Source of the DNA: JALFST01 sp022779285
Lineage (GTDB): Bacteria; Bacillota; Clostridia; Tissierellales; Peptoniphilaceae
Reading direction: 5' to 3' (one strand)
NCBI GenBank assembly: GCA_050313895.1
Contig: JBNPMI010000010.1
DNA length: 64,000 bases
In this document: positions 54,001 through 61,967 of the stretch, in pieces
Layout of the letters: each line of letters opens with the position of its first letter
How positions within the stretch are numbered: position 1 is the stretch's first letter
Translations under genes and position numbers: made by a program
The notes under the pieces: model-generated
The model's input: the letters and a program-made list of their open reading frames with translations, nothing else
Databases searched by the model: none
Told to the model about the DNA's origin: nothing

Positions 54001-55343
54001 CAGCCTGAAGAGCAGGATTCATTGAGCTGAATGGAATCGATCACGCCATCGGTAATGTGCATCGCTTTCATGTCCTGACCGCCGATATCGAGAATAAAAT
54101 CCACATCCGGATCAAAATAATGAGCAGCGGTATAGTGTGCGATCGTCTCCACCTCGCCCTCATCCACATGGAGCGCTGCGCGAATAAAGTCCTCGCCATA
54201 TCCTGTAATCCCCGCATTGGCAATGTAGGCATCCTCCGGTAAAAGCGAGTAAAGCTCCCGAAGATCCTCGATGACGCGCTCCAGGGGCTTTCCCTTATTG
54301 TTGGCATATTGAGAATAGAGAATTTGATTCTCCGAGCCGATCAAAACCATTTTCGCCGTTGTCGATCCCGAATCGATTCCGAGATATGCCGGCCCGTGAT
54401 AGCTGCGAATGTCTCCTCTTTGCGCACGAGAGGTTTCGTGTTGTTTGACAAAAATGTCATATTCTCCCCGGGAAGAAAAGAGAGGGTCCAAAAGGCGGCG
54501 ATCCTCGATCACCGGACCGTCGGGGTCCCGCAGGCGTGCCATCAATACATCCATATCCCAAGACCGTGCCTTCTCTTTTGCAATCAACGCCGCGCCATAA
54601 GCGACAAAAAGCTGGCCGTCCTCAGGAACGGTGAAGGTGTTTTCCTCCTCCCCCAGTGTCAGGATGAAACGATCCCGCAAGGCAGAAAGAAAATGCAGAG
54701 GACCGCCCAAAAAGGTCACATGCCCCTTGATCGGTCTTCCGCATGCCAAATTTGAGATCGTTTGGTTTACCACGGATTGAAAGACGCTCATGGCAATATC
54801 TTCCTTGGATGCGCCTTGATTCAAAAGCGCCTGAACATCCGTCTTTGCAAATACACCGCATCGGGAAGCGATCGGATAGATTTTCTCATAATCCTTTGCT
54901 ATGGTATTCAATTTTCCGGCATCCATATCCAGTAAATTGGCCATCTGGTCAATAAATGCTCCCGTACCGCCCGCACAAATCGAATTCATGCGCTGCTCCA
55001 CACTTCCGGAAAGATAGGTGATCTTTGAATCTTCTCCGCCAAGCTCGATAATGACATCCGTATCGGGAATGCGTTCACGGATCGCTCTGGTCTCCGCAAT
55101 CACCTCCTGTGCAAAAGGAATTTGAAGCAAATTCTCCAAAAACATGCCTCCCGAGCCCGTCACCGCCATATGTACCGGGGCGTTGCCCAGCTTTTCCCGG
55201 AGCTCCTGAAATACCGTATATACCGTTTCCTTCACATCGCTGCAATGACGGCGATAAACGGAAAATAAACCCCTTCCCTCTTCATCGATCGCAACCACCT
55301 TGACCGTTGTAGAACCGACATCCAATCCCGCATAGATCTGCAT
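51078..55343 (-). CDS. giant BadF/HgdC-type activase with dehydratase-like C-terminus
   Basis: A 1421-residue protein of the family annotated as acyl-CoA dehydratase activase-related. It joins two ASKHA/BadF ATPase domains (first: GLDVGSTTVKVVAID at the N-terminus, GGEDSKITYL, CAGGTGAFIDQM; second from about 320: GIDSGSTTAKMVLIG, DIGGQDMKAM, SCSSGCGSFLSTF), a cysteine-rich insert (HCGRCTNHCALTI, GNRCERG), and a C-terminal region resembling the D/HgdB-like dehydratase subunit (YVNNDSCYPSITTVGQ, QTGGACRASN, QPFGCLPNHITGKG). Relatives activate 2-hydroxyacyl-CoA dehydratases by ATP-driven electron transfer, but this long form has no proven substrate. Begins after AAAGGAAAG. Confidence 0.9.
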   Translation of the reverse strand: MQIYAGLDVGSTTVKVVAIDEEGRGLFSVYRRHCSDVKETVYTVFQELREKLGNAPVHMAVTGSGGMFLENLLQIPFAQEVIAETRAIRERIPDTDVIIELGGEDSKITYLSGSVEQRMNSICAGGTGAFIDQMANLLDMDAGKLNTIAKDYEKIYPIASRCGVFAKTDVQALLNQGASKEDIAMSVFQSVVNQTISNLACGRPIKGHVTFLGGPLHFLSALRDRFILTLGEEENTFTVPEDGQLFVAYGAALIAKEKARSWDMDVLMARLRDPDGPVIEDRRLLDPLFSSRGEYDIFVKQHETSRAQRGDIRSYHGPAYLGIDSGSTTAKMVLIGSENQILYSQYANNKGKPLERVIEDLRELYSLLPEDAYIANAGITGYGEDFIRAALHVDEGEVETIAHYTAAHYFDPDVDFILDIGGQDMKAMHITDGVIDSIQLNESCSSGCGSFLSTFAASVGMSVEDFQKEALFAAEPVDLGSRCTVFMNSKVKQAQKEGSEVGDISAGLCYSVIRNAIQKVIKIRDPRSLGKNLVVQGGTFYGDAILRAFELITGRHATRPSIAGLMGAMGMALLAKSRSTEKKRSAIRSAAQLDEFTYTQKNAHCGRCTNHCALTINIFSDGSRYISGNRCERGAGIRRESNDLPNLYAYKYDRLFHYYSPLPEAQAQFPPVAIPRVLNMYENYPFWHTFFTRLGFPVHLSSPSSRAIYEKGLASISSETACYPAKLVHGHIEELVENGEKFIFYPSAFYESKQFDKAKNQINCPVVIGFPEVIKNNVSSLEENGVTYMHPFLSFASKQTITKSLQEAFADFVIDGKRYQINGRKIRMAVDAAWAEETNYHQDVAREGRNALDWMKRNHKKGIVLAGRPYHVDSEVHHGIPELINGMGLAVLSEDAVAMNAEDLREELRVLDQWVYHARLYRAAEFVTQCEDLELIQLNSFGCGLDAVTSDEVQEILESYGKIYTLLKIDEVSNLGAVKIRVRSLLQALQDREAGSSPLKKQGSYAPEKPVFTRKMKRERYTILVPAMAPDHFSLIRQALNSEGYELEFLERVDQKVLDAGLKYVNNDSCYPSITTVGQMMEALESGKYDPNRVALLMTQTGGACRASNYVGYIRKALKDMGYPQIPVIALSVQGIEKSPGFQLTLPLIRKGMHGLVLGDLLMRCTNATRPYEKNSGETDALKKKWLERFGEFCTHPDRTLYKKLVKECIAEFDGVERLDIRKPKAGIVGEILVKYLPEANNHLQDLLEEEGAEVMVPDLTDFMMYCFRNAHHKAELLGKSRISAFFAEMGVKYIERIRKPVRDALRESVHFHEPLYIEQVEEYAKEIVSLGHQYGEGWLLAGEMIELIHSGAPNIVCIQPFGCLPNHITGKGVMKVIREKYEESNIIAIDYDPGASEVNQVNRIKLMMTTARERVAEGNR

Positions 55344-55401
55344 GACTTTCCTTTCTAATCCGCATTTCGGAAAACCCTACTCCCGGGTCGATTGACTTTT
55401 C

Positions 55402-55432
55402 TTAGAATATTTCTAAATGTGCGACTATTATA
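55402..55432 (-). promoter_or_regulatory. promoter and palindromic operator of the giant activase gene
   Basis: A TGTTATAAT extended -10 (TATAAT at 55427-55432) on the minus strand is followed, about 10 bases downstream, by the perfect palindrome TTAGAATATTTCTAA (55402-55416). The operator overlaps the transcription start, so repression by a small-molecule or redox sensor is plausible; the regulator is unknown. The remainder of the 146-bp gap holds nothing else. Confidence 0.6.
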
Positions 55433-55489
55433 ACAGATTCCGCTTGTGCATACTGATGTTTCACGCATGCTCGGAATTTTTCAATCATC

Positions 55490-55957
55490 TCAGGCATCCC
55501 GTTTCCGGAAAACGAAAAGCTTGCTCACTCCATAATTGGCAATCAATACGAGAAGCTGTGCCGCAATTTTGGTCGGAATTGCCGAAAAATGAAGGATGTT
55601 CAGAAAAAGAAACAAAATCCCCTCTTCCAGAATCAATGTCAAAATGCGTCCCCCAAAAAAAGCCCCTGCCTGACGCACACCTTCCGCAAGGCCGGACGGC
55701 TTTGCCGAAAACACCCAGCTCCGATTGGTGAAATATGCAAAGGCCACGGCAAGAATCCATGAAATCACATTGGCGATCATGGCATCCATGTGCAGCCTTT
55801 TTACCAAGAAAGCAAAGGAGATAATGCTCACCAGCGTCGTCAAAGCGCCGAAAAAGAGGTAGAGCAGCATCTCCTTATGCGTTTTATAGAATGGAAGAAA
55901 AAACCGAAAGCCCGGAAGCTCAAAAATTCGATCAAAAAAATCTTTTTCCGTATCCAT
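55490..55957 (-). CDS. GtrA-family membrane protein
   Basis: 155-residue protein with four hydrophobic helices, beginning after a soluble stretch, with the GtrA-like YLFFGALTTLVSIISF and AYFTNRSWVF motifs. GtrA proteins are thought to flip or hold undecaprenyl-linked sugars for glycosylation. The ATG at 55957 is 8 bp after the glycosyltransferase stop and follows AGGAGAAGG; a longer reading is only a frame of that gene. Confidence 0.85.
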   Translation of the reverse strand: MDTEKDFFDRIFELPGFRFFLPFYKTHKEMLLYLFFGALTTLVSIISFAFLVKRLHMDAMIANVISWILAVAFAYFTNRSWVFSAKPSGLAEGVRQAGAFFGGRILTLILEEGILFLFLNILHFSAIPTKIAAQLLVLIANYGVSKLFVFRKRDA

Positions 55958-55965
55958 GCCTTCTC

Positions 55966-56940
55966 CTAACGAATGCGGACAGCATCCGACCGACTCGATT
56001 CCGACACGATAAAGTGCGGGCGGCGCTTGCTCTCTGTATAGGTTTTTGCGATATATTGTCCGATAATTCCGATGCAGAAAAGCTGAATTCCTCCGATAAA
56101 TACGATGACCGAGATCGTGGATGCCCAGCCCGCCACCGGATCGCCGAAAATCAGCCTGCGCAAAACGATAAAAAGGAGTGCCAGGAAGGACACAATGGTC
56201 ATCCCCATTCCGAACCAGGAAGCAATGTTGAGCGGCGCCTCCGAAAAGTTGATGATCCCGTTGACGGCATAGCGCAGGAGCTTCCAAAAGCTCCACTTTG
56301 TCTGCCCCGCGATACGCTCCACATTTTCATAGCTTATCCAGCAGGTGCGAAATCCGACCCATCCGAAAATGCCCTTGGAAAAGCGGTTATATTCATCCAT
56401 CGCAAGAATTGCCTCTACCATCTTTCGCTTCATCAGGCGAAAATCTCGTGCTCCGTCTACGATTTCCGCATCGGAAACGCGATTGATGAGCTGATAAAAC
56501 TTTTTCGCAAACCAGGAGCGAACCGGCGGCTCTCCGTCTCGTGTCATGCGGCGTGTCGCCACGCTGTCGTACTCCTCCGTTTGCAGAATGTGCAGCATTT
56601 CCGGCAGGAGCGAAGGCGGATCCTGCAGATCCGCATCCATGACCGCGACATAATCGCCCAAGGCATTGCAAAATCCTGCATACATGGCTGCTTCCTTGCC
56701 GAAATTCCGCGAAAACGAATAATATTGAACATGAGAATCCTGTGCGGCCATTTCCTTGAGCAGAGCAAGGGTTCCGTCTCCGGATCCGTCATCGATGAAT
56801 AAAAGCTCATAATCTACAGGCAGATCACGCATTACCCGTGTGACCTCCTTATAAAAAAAAGGAAGCGCATCCTGCTCATTATAGCAAGGTACGATCAAGG
56901 AAATGCGGCAATGCTGTATTGTTTTCGTTGTGGTGTCCAT
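55966..56940 (-). CDS. family 2 glycosyltransferase (GtrB/DPM1-like), membrane-anchored
   Basis: 324-residue polyprenyl-phosphate glycosyltransferase: GT2 domain with IVPCYNEQDALP, the DDGSGDGT motif and DADLQDPP, then two C-terminal membrane helices (about 235-260 and 268-290). Together with the adjacent GtrA this forms a GtrA/GtrB pair that transfers a sugar to undecaprenyl phosphate for decorating wall polymers or flagella/teichoic acid; no third, sugar-specific transferase is nearby. Start after GGAGGTAGCT. Confidence 0.92.
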   Translation of the reverse strand: MDTTTKTIQHCRISLIVPCYNEQDALPFFYKEVTRVMRDLPVDYELLFIDDGSGDGTLALLKEMAAQDSHVQYYSFSRNFGKEAAMYAGFCNALGDYVAVMDADLQDPPSLLPEMLHILQTEEYDSVATRRMTRDGEPPVRSWFAKKFYQLINRVSDAEIVDGARDFRLMKRKMVEAILAMDEYNRFSKGIFGWVGFRTCWISYENVERIAGQTKWSFWKLLRYAVNGIINFSEAPLNIASWFGMGMTIVSFLALLFIVLRRLIFGDPVAGWASTISVIVFIGGIQLFCIGIIGQYIAKTYTESKRRPHFIVSESSRSDAVRIR

Positions 56941-56991
56941 AGCTACCTCCGCGTCCTTATTGTAGCATAGCAATGCATTGCGCAGAAATGC

Positions 56992-57014
56992 AAAAAGCGG
57001 AGAAATCTCCGCTT
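56992..57014 (-). terminator. terminator after gpmI
   Basis: AAGCGGAGA and TCTCCGCTT pair with a 2-base centre, followed on the minus strand by TTTTG, 16 bp after the gpmI stop. Confidence 0.8.
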
Positions 57015-57029
57015 CTTGCTCGCATTCCT

Positions 57030-58628
57030 TTATTTTTTGAGCAGGGAAGGCTCCCATTCCGCCGGCTTTTCGTAGCCCATGAGCTCAACGACAGTTGCCG
57101 CGACATTGGCAAGCCCCGCTTTTCCGGAAAGGGTTTCATCCAGCTCCACGTCCTTTTCGGGAGAGACCACGATGAAGGGCACGGGATTGAGAGAATGAGA
57201 GGTTTTCGGGGTGATTTTTCCCGTTTTCTTATCCACCTGGATCATATCATCCGAATTGCCGTGATCGGCGGTGATGACAAGTGTATAGCCCTGCGCCCGA
57301 GCTGCCGGAAGGAGTCTCTTGAGACCCAGATCCACGCCCTCGACAGCAATGCGAACGCTGTCAAAAACACCGGTATGCCCCACCATATCCCCATTAGGAT
57401 AATTGATGCGCAGAAATCCGTACTTTCCGGACTCCATCGCTTCAATCAAGGCATCCGTGATCTCTGCGGATTTCATCCAGGGGCGCTGATCAAAGGAAAC
57501 ATTGTCGGAAGGGATTTCCAGCCATGTTTCCAGCTCCTCCGATACCTTGGCGGAGTTGTTCCCGTTCCAAAAATACGTCACATGGCCGTATTTTTGCGTC
57601 TCGGAGCAGGCAAATTCATTGATGCCCTTGCTGACAAAAAACTCTGTGAGCGTATTATGAATCTGTGGAGGCGCTACAAGATAATGATTTGGAATATGCA
57701 GATCCCCATCATATTCGAGCATGCCCGCATAGTACACCTGAGGACGATATCCTCTTTCAAAGTATGGAAATTCCTCATTGTCAAACGCCATCGAGATTTC
57801 GATCGCTCGGTCGCCGCGGAAGTTGAAGAAGATGACGCTGTCCCCGTCCTTGACGGGTCCGATCGGTGCGCCGTCACGCTCCAAAACGAATGCCGGAAGA
57901 TCCTGGTCTATCTGCTCCGTTTCCCGGCGAAGCGTCTCATAGGCTTCTGTGGCTGTGGCAAACCGATAATCGGCAATGCCGCGAACATGCGCGTTCCAGC
58001 CGCGTTCCACCATGGGCCAGTCCGCCTGATAGCGATCCATTGTGACCTTCATCCGGCCGCCGCCCGATGCGAACTCCGCTGTAAAGTCCCCGTCATTCAG
58101 GGTTTGGAAAAAGTCTTCCATCTCACGAATATATTGCAAACCGCTGGTTGGCGGAACATCGCGTCCATCCAGGAGCGCATGCACATAAGCCCTTGCGATT
58201 CCCTCGGCCTTTACCTTCTTAAGAATTGCCTTCACATGAGAAATATTGGAATGCACATTGCCGTCAGAAAGCAGTCCGATCAGGTGTACGGCGCCTTCAT
58301 GCTCTCTTGCATAAGCAATCAGGTCCTTCCACGTCTGCGACTCAAAAATACGCCCCTCCGCAATGGATTCATTCACAAGCTTTGCGCCCTGCGCATAGAT
58401 CTGACCGCAGCCCAGCGCATTGTGACCCACCTCACTATTTCCCATATCCTCATCGGACGGAAGTCCCACAGCCGTACCGTGTGCGCGAAGAGCAATCCAT
58501 GGGTATTCCTCTCTGAGAGCATCAAGAACGGGCGTATTTGCGGCTTTCACCGCGTCTCCCGCCTCCTTGCCCTCCGGACTGATCCCGACACCGTCCATAA
58601 CAATGAGCGCTACTTTTTTCTGCTTCAT
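57030..58628 (-). CDS. gpmI: 2,3-bisphosphoglycerate-independent phosphoglycerate mutase
   Basis: Interconverts 3- and 2-phosphoglycerate in glycolysis, using two Mn ions. 532 residues of the alkaline-phosphatase superfamily, with the catalytic serine in NSEVGHNALG, metal ligands in MDGVGIS and TADHGNSDD, and KTSHSLNPVPF. Overlaps the flavodiiron gene by 4 bp (ATGA); ends at a strong terminator, so it closes the zip-fprA-gpmI transcript. Confidence 0.96.
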   Translation of the reverse strand: MKQKKVALIVMDGVGISPEGKEAGDAVKAANTPVLDALREEYPWIALRAHGTAVGLPSDEDMGNSEVGHNALGCGQIYAQGAKLVNESIAEGRIFESQTWKDLIAYAREHEGAVHLIGLLSDGNVHSNISHVKAILKKVKAEGIARAYVHALLDGRDVPPTSGLQYIREMEDFFQTLNDGDFTAEFASGGGRMKVTMDRYQADWPMVERGWNAHVRGIADYRFATATEAYETLRRETEQIDQDLPAFVLERDGAPIGPVKDGDSVIFFNFRGDRAIEISMAFDNEEFPYFERGYRPQVYYAGMLEYDGDLHIPNHYLVAPPQIHNTLTEFFVSKGINEFACSETQKYGHVTYFWNGNNSAKVSEELETWLEIPSDNVSFDQRPWMKSAEITDALIEAMESGKYGFLRINYPNGDMVGHTGVFDSVRIAVEGVDLGLKRLLPAARAQGYTLVITADHGNSDDMIQVDKKTGKITPKTSHSLNPVPFIVVSPEKDVELDETLSGKAGLANVAATVVELMGYEKPAEWEPSLLKK

Positions 58629-59875
58629 TTTCTCCCCTTTTCTAACGAATAAAACGGAAATTGATCCTCCTGCTCGTGAGTTCTGAGATTTTCCGCCATG
58701 GCTCCGGCAAGCTCACGCAGTCTCTCATAATCCGCTTTCTTGATGCCGCTTCTCGCCTCCACAATGGGCTCCACACGCTCGAATTTCTGTGTTTCCGCCC
58801 ATGCGTTCAGCTCCTTGACGCCTCCGCCGCTCCAGGAATAATTTCCGAATATACCGACGGTCTTATTCTGCATCTTATTTTCGTCCAGGATATTCAACAA
58901 ACTCATCATCGGCGGGAACAGGGCATTATTGTAGGTCGGGGATCCCAGCAGGAGCCCGCGATATTTCCAAATCTCGGAGGAAATCACCGACAGATCCGTT
59001 TTACTCACATTATAGATTCGGATGTCCTGTATGCCGTCCGCAGCCAATTCACGAGCCAGGAAGTCCACCATGCGCTCCGTATTCCCATACATCGTTCCAT
59101 AGGCGATCACCACGCCGTTTTGCGACTTCCATGCCGTCATGTCCTGATAGAGCTGAAGAATTTTCTCCGGATGTGTGCGCCAAATCGGGCCATGCACCGG
59201 ACAAATCATCCGGATATCCAGACCGCCCAGCTTTTTGAGTGCACCTTGTGCCATTTTGGAATACTTTCCGACGATGTTGACATAGTAACGAACGGCCTCG
59301 TTTCCTACCTCCTCGAGATCGCGCACTTCATCATCAAAGAGCATACCGTCCAGAGAACCGAAGCCTCCGAAAATGTCCTGCGAAAAGAGCGTACCCGAGA
59401 CGGCATCATAGCTCACCATGGATTCCGGCCAATGCACCATCGGCGTCATGAAGAACTTCAGAGAATGCTTGCCTAAATTCAGCTCGTCTCCCTCCTTGAC
59501 CACGATGGGATCTTCAATCACGAGGCCAAAAAAGTTTTCCAGAAACTCGAAGGTTTTTTTATTTCCGACAAATCGGACATTGGGATAGAGACGGCGAATC
59601 AAAGAAATGGCACCGGAATGATCGGGTTCCACATGATGAACTACAAAATAATCCAAATCGCGTCCGCCTAACGCTTCCTCCAGCTTTTCGATCAAAAGCT
59701 CCGACTCCATCACATGAACGCCGTCCATGAGCGCCGTTTTTTCATCGGTCAGCAAATAGGAGTTGTACGCCACGCCCTTCGGCAGCGGCCACTGATTTTC
59801 AAAGAGCGGCGTAAGACGGTCGTTCGCTCCTATGTAGGTGATAAAATCATTCATTTTTACAGATAGAGTATTCAT
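58625..59875 (-). CDS. flavodiiron protein (A-type flavoprotein)
   Basis: 416 residues: N-terminal metallo-beta-lactamase-like domain with diiron ligands HHVEPDHSG (H-x-E-x-D-H), VHWPES, SQDIFG and CPVHGPIWR, then a C-terminal flavodoxin domain with YGTMYGNTERMV and SPTYNNALFP binding FMN. It reduces O2 to water (or NO to N2O), guarding anaerobes from oxygen. Lacks a rubredoxin extension, so an external electron donor is required. Starts after GGAGG. Confidence 0.94.
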   Translation of the reverse strand: MNTLSVKMNDFITYIGANDRLTPLFENQWPLPKGVAYNSYLLTDEKTALMDGVHVMESELLIEKLEEALGGRDLDYFVVHHVEPDHSGAISLIRRLYPNVRFVGNKKTFEFLENFFGLVIEDPIVVKEGDELNLGKHSLKFFMTPMVHWPESMVSYDAVSGTLFSQDIFGGFGSLDGMLFDDEVRDLEEVGNEAVRYYVNIVGKYSKMAQGALKKLGGLDIRMICPVHGPIWRTHPEKILQLYQDMTAWKSQNGVVIAYGTMYGNTERMVDFLARELAADGIQDIRIYNVSKTDLSVISSEIWKYRGLLLGSPTYNNALFPPMMSLLNILDENKMQNKTVGIFGNYSWSGGGVKELNAWAETQKFERVEPIVEARSGIKKADYERLRELAGAMAENLRTHEQEDQFPFYSLEKGRK

Positions 59876-59896
59876 TTCAGCCTCCTAAATTTTTTA

Positions 59897-60679
59897 TTAT
59901 CCGAGAGCTACATCCAACGCCATCATCAAGGTAAATCCGAGAGCAAAAGCCACAACTCCGATATTGGAATGCTCCCCCTCACTCATTTCCGGGATCAGCT
60001 CCTCTACAACGACATACATCATTGCGCCTGCCGCAAAGCTCAACAAATATGGCAAAACCGGAATCACAAGCCGGGAAAGCAATACCGTCAAAAATCCTGC
60101 AATCGGCTCAACGATTCCCGAGAGCATCCCATAAAGAAACGCCGTTCCGCGGGTCTGGCCTTCGGAATGTAACGGCATGGAAATAATGGCTCCCTCCGGA
60201 AAATTCTGGATTGCAATCCCGAGGGAAAGCGCAAGCGATCCCGCCGCTGTGATCGATCCCTGCCCGGTCATCAGACCCGCATAGACCACTCCGACCGCCA
60301 TACCCTCCGGAATATTATGCAAAGTCACCGCCAGCACCATCATGCTGGTTCGCCGGAATCCGGATTTCGGACCTTCTGCCTGTTCCGCATTGAGATGTAA
60401 GTGGGGAATCACATGATCCAAAAAAAGCAGAAAAAGCGTGCCGATCCAAAAGCCGATCACAGCCGGTATCAATGCCCATTTCCCCATATGTTCCGACTGC
60501 TCCATCGCGGGAATCAGAAGGCTCCAAATGGAAGCCGCAACCATAACGCCCGCGGCAAATCCGGTAAAAGCTCTTTGCACCCGACGATCGAGATCTTTTT
60601 TCATGAAGAAAACACAAGCGGCTCCCAGTGTCGTTCCGAAAAAAGGAATCATCAATCCTTCAAATAATTGAGCGATCAT
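59897..60679 (-). CDS. ZIP-family divalent metal transporter
   Basis: 260-residue importer (zinc or other divalent metal) with eight hydrophobic helices. The two metal-site helices are visible as TLHNIPEGMAVGVVYAG and QNFPEGAIISMPLHSEG, close to the ZupT/GufA type. A His/Asp loop lies between helices 3 and 4. Starts after GGAGATAG, 21 bp before the flavodiiron gene. The metal cannot be read from sequence. Confidence 0.92.
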   Translation of the reverse strand: MIAQLFEGLMIPFFGTTLGAACVFFMKKDLDRRVQRAFTGFAAGVMVAASIWSLLIPAMEQSEHMGKWALIPAVIGFWIGTLFLLFLDHVIPHLHLNAEQAEGPKSGFRRTSMMVLAVTLHNIPEGMAVGVVYAGLMTGQGSITAAGSLALSLGIAIQNFPEGAIISMPLHSEGQTRGTAFLYGMLSGIVEPIAGFLTVLLSRLVIPVLPYLLSFAAGAMMYVVVEELIPEMSEGEHSNIGVVAFALGFTLMMALDVALG

Positions 60680-60809
60680 ATTTTTCTATCTCCGCCCCTC
60701 TCATCTCTGTCCGCGTCCGATATCGCCTTTTCTTCCTGTAGAACTTCTTTCGGAGCTGCTCCACGCGGCAGATGGCTTTCTTCTTTAATGTATCTTTTTT
60801 ACCCGACAT
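60660..60809 (-). CDS. possible 49-residue very basic protein
   Basis: In the 176-bp gap between asparaginase and the ZIP gene a frame opens at ATG 60809 and reads through about 49 codons, rich in Lys/Arg (KKKAICRVEQLRKKFYRKKRR), ending inside the first codons of the ZIP gene. No ribosome-binding site precedes it; a TAAAAT just upstream could be a -10. It may simply be the leader of the ZIP operon. Confidence 0.2.
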   Translation of the reverse strand: MSGKKDTLKKKAICRVEQLRKKFYRKKRRYRTRTEMRGAEIEKYDRSII

Positions 60810-60855
60810 CGTTTATTTTACAACAAAAGTCTTACTGCTCCGCAATCTCCGGCAT

Positions 60856-61872
60856 TTAAAATGCCTCCCTATCCGTCCAAAGCGTATCGCGGTTGACAGG
60901 CGTGTGGAACATCCGGGAAATTTCCTCTGCGGATGTGGCGTACGCCAAAATCCAATTGAGTTTTGTGATTGTTGCGGGCAGAGTCATATCAAAGGCCTCC
61001 AAGATACCGGCATCCCCTTTTAACGATTTTCCCACCTCATAAATGGAAAGGTTGCTGCCTTCATAGGGCACCTGTGTCGTCATCACAATGGTTTTATGAT
61101 TGCGCGCCAGCTCTCTTGCCTTTTCACGAAAATCGGCTTCAGGATATTCCGGAAGCCCGCCCACGCCAAAGGATTCGATGACAATACCATCATAGATTTC
61201 GCCCATGGCATCAAAAAAACGAGGATCCATTGATGGCGTAAGCTTCATCAATCCCACGGATGCATTCATATGGTGATAAAAACGAACCGGAGGCGGATTC
61301 TGCTTTGCATCATCAATATAAAAAATCACGTGCTCCTCCTGAATCGTGGCGATATAAGGAAAATTCACACTGGTAAACGCATTGTAGCTTTTTGTTCTCT
61401 CCTTTTGTGCGCGCGTGCCGCAAATCACCTTGCCGTCAAATACGATCACTACATCGTGTGCCCGATCATCGATTGCAAACCGAAAGCTGTCCATGAGGTT
61501 TGTGCGAGCATCGGTATTGTCCAGATTGATCGGTTTTTGAGAGCCGGTAATCACGATGGGCTTCACGGAGTTTTGAATCAGGTAGGAAAGAGCCGCTGCC
61601 GTATAGGCCATGGTATCCGTTCCATGACAAAGCACGAAGCCGTCATACTCATCATAATGCTCTTCAATGCACTGAGCCATAGCAAGCCAGTGCTCCATCT
61701 GCATATTTGTGGAGTCCAGATTCAGGAGTCTCAGTGTATCGACCTTCGCAAATTGCAGCACCTGAGGTACAAATTGTAAAATTTCATCCGTATTGAGCTG
61801 CGGAGTCAATCCATCCCTGCCCTGTGCGGACGCAATGGTTCCTCCTGTTCCAATGAGAAGTACTCTCTTCAT
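60856..61872 (-). CDS. ansA: type I L-asparaginase
   Basis: Hydrolyses asparagine to aspartate and ammonia; the cytoplasmic (type I) form as it has no signal peptide. 338 residues with the first catalytic threonine in GTGGTIAS, the second in the LCHGTDTMAYTAAAL stretch, and VITGSQKPI. The start at 61872 follows GAGGCAC. A longer in-frame start is possible. Confidence 0.94.
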   Translation of the reverse strand: MKRVLLIGTGGTIASAQGRDGLTPQLNTDEILQFVPQVLQFAKVDTLRLLNLDSTNMQMEHWLAMAQCIEEHYDEYDGFVLCHGTDTMAYTAAALSYLIQNSVKPIVITGSQKPINLDNTDARTNLMDSFRFAIDDRAHDVVIVFDGKVICGTRAQKERTKSYNAFTSVNFPYIATIQEEHVIFYIDDAKQNPPPVRFYHHMNASVGLMKLTPSMDPRFFDAMGEIYDGIVIESFGVGGLPEYPEADFREKARELARNHKTIVMTTQVPYEGSNLSIYEVGKSLKGDAGILEAFDMTLPATITKLNWILAYATSAEEISRMFHTPVNRDTLWTDREAF

Positions 61873-61913
61873 TTTGTGCCTCATTTCTTCCAATAACCGA
61901 AATCAGTATACCA

Positions 61914-61943
61914 TAAAAAAGAGAGGTGGTTTCCCACCTCTCT
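61914..61943 (-). terminator. terminator after the surface protein
   Basis: AGAGAGGTGG and CCACCTCTCT pair over a 4-base loop, followed on the minus strand by TTTTTT, 24 bp after the surface-protein stop. Confidence 0.9.
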
Positions 61944-61967
61944 AAAACCTTAAGCGTTGTATTTCAA

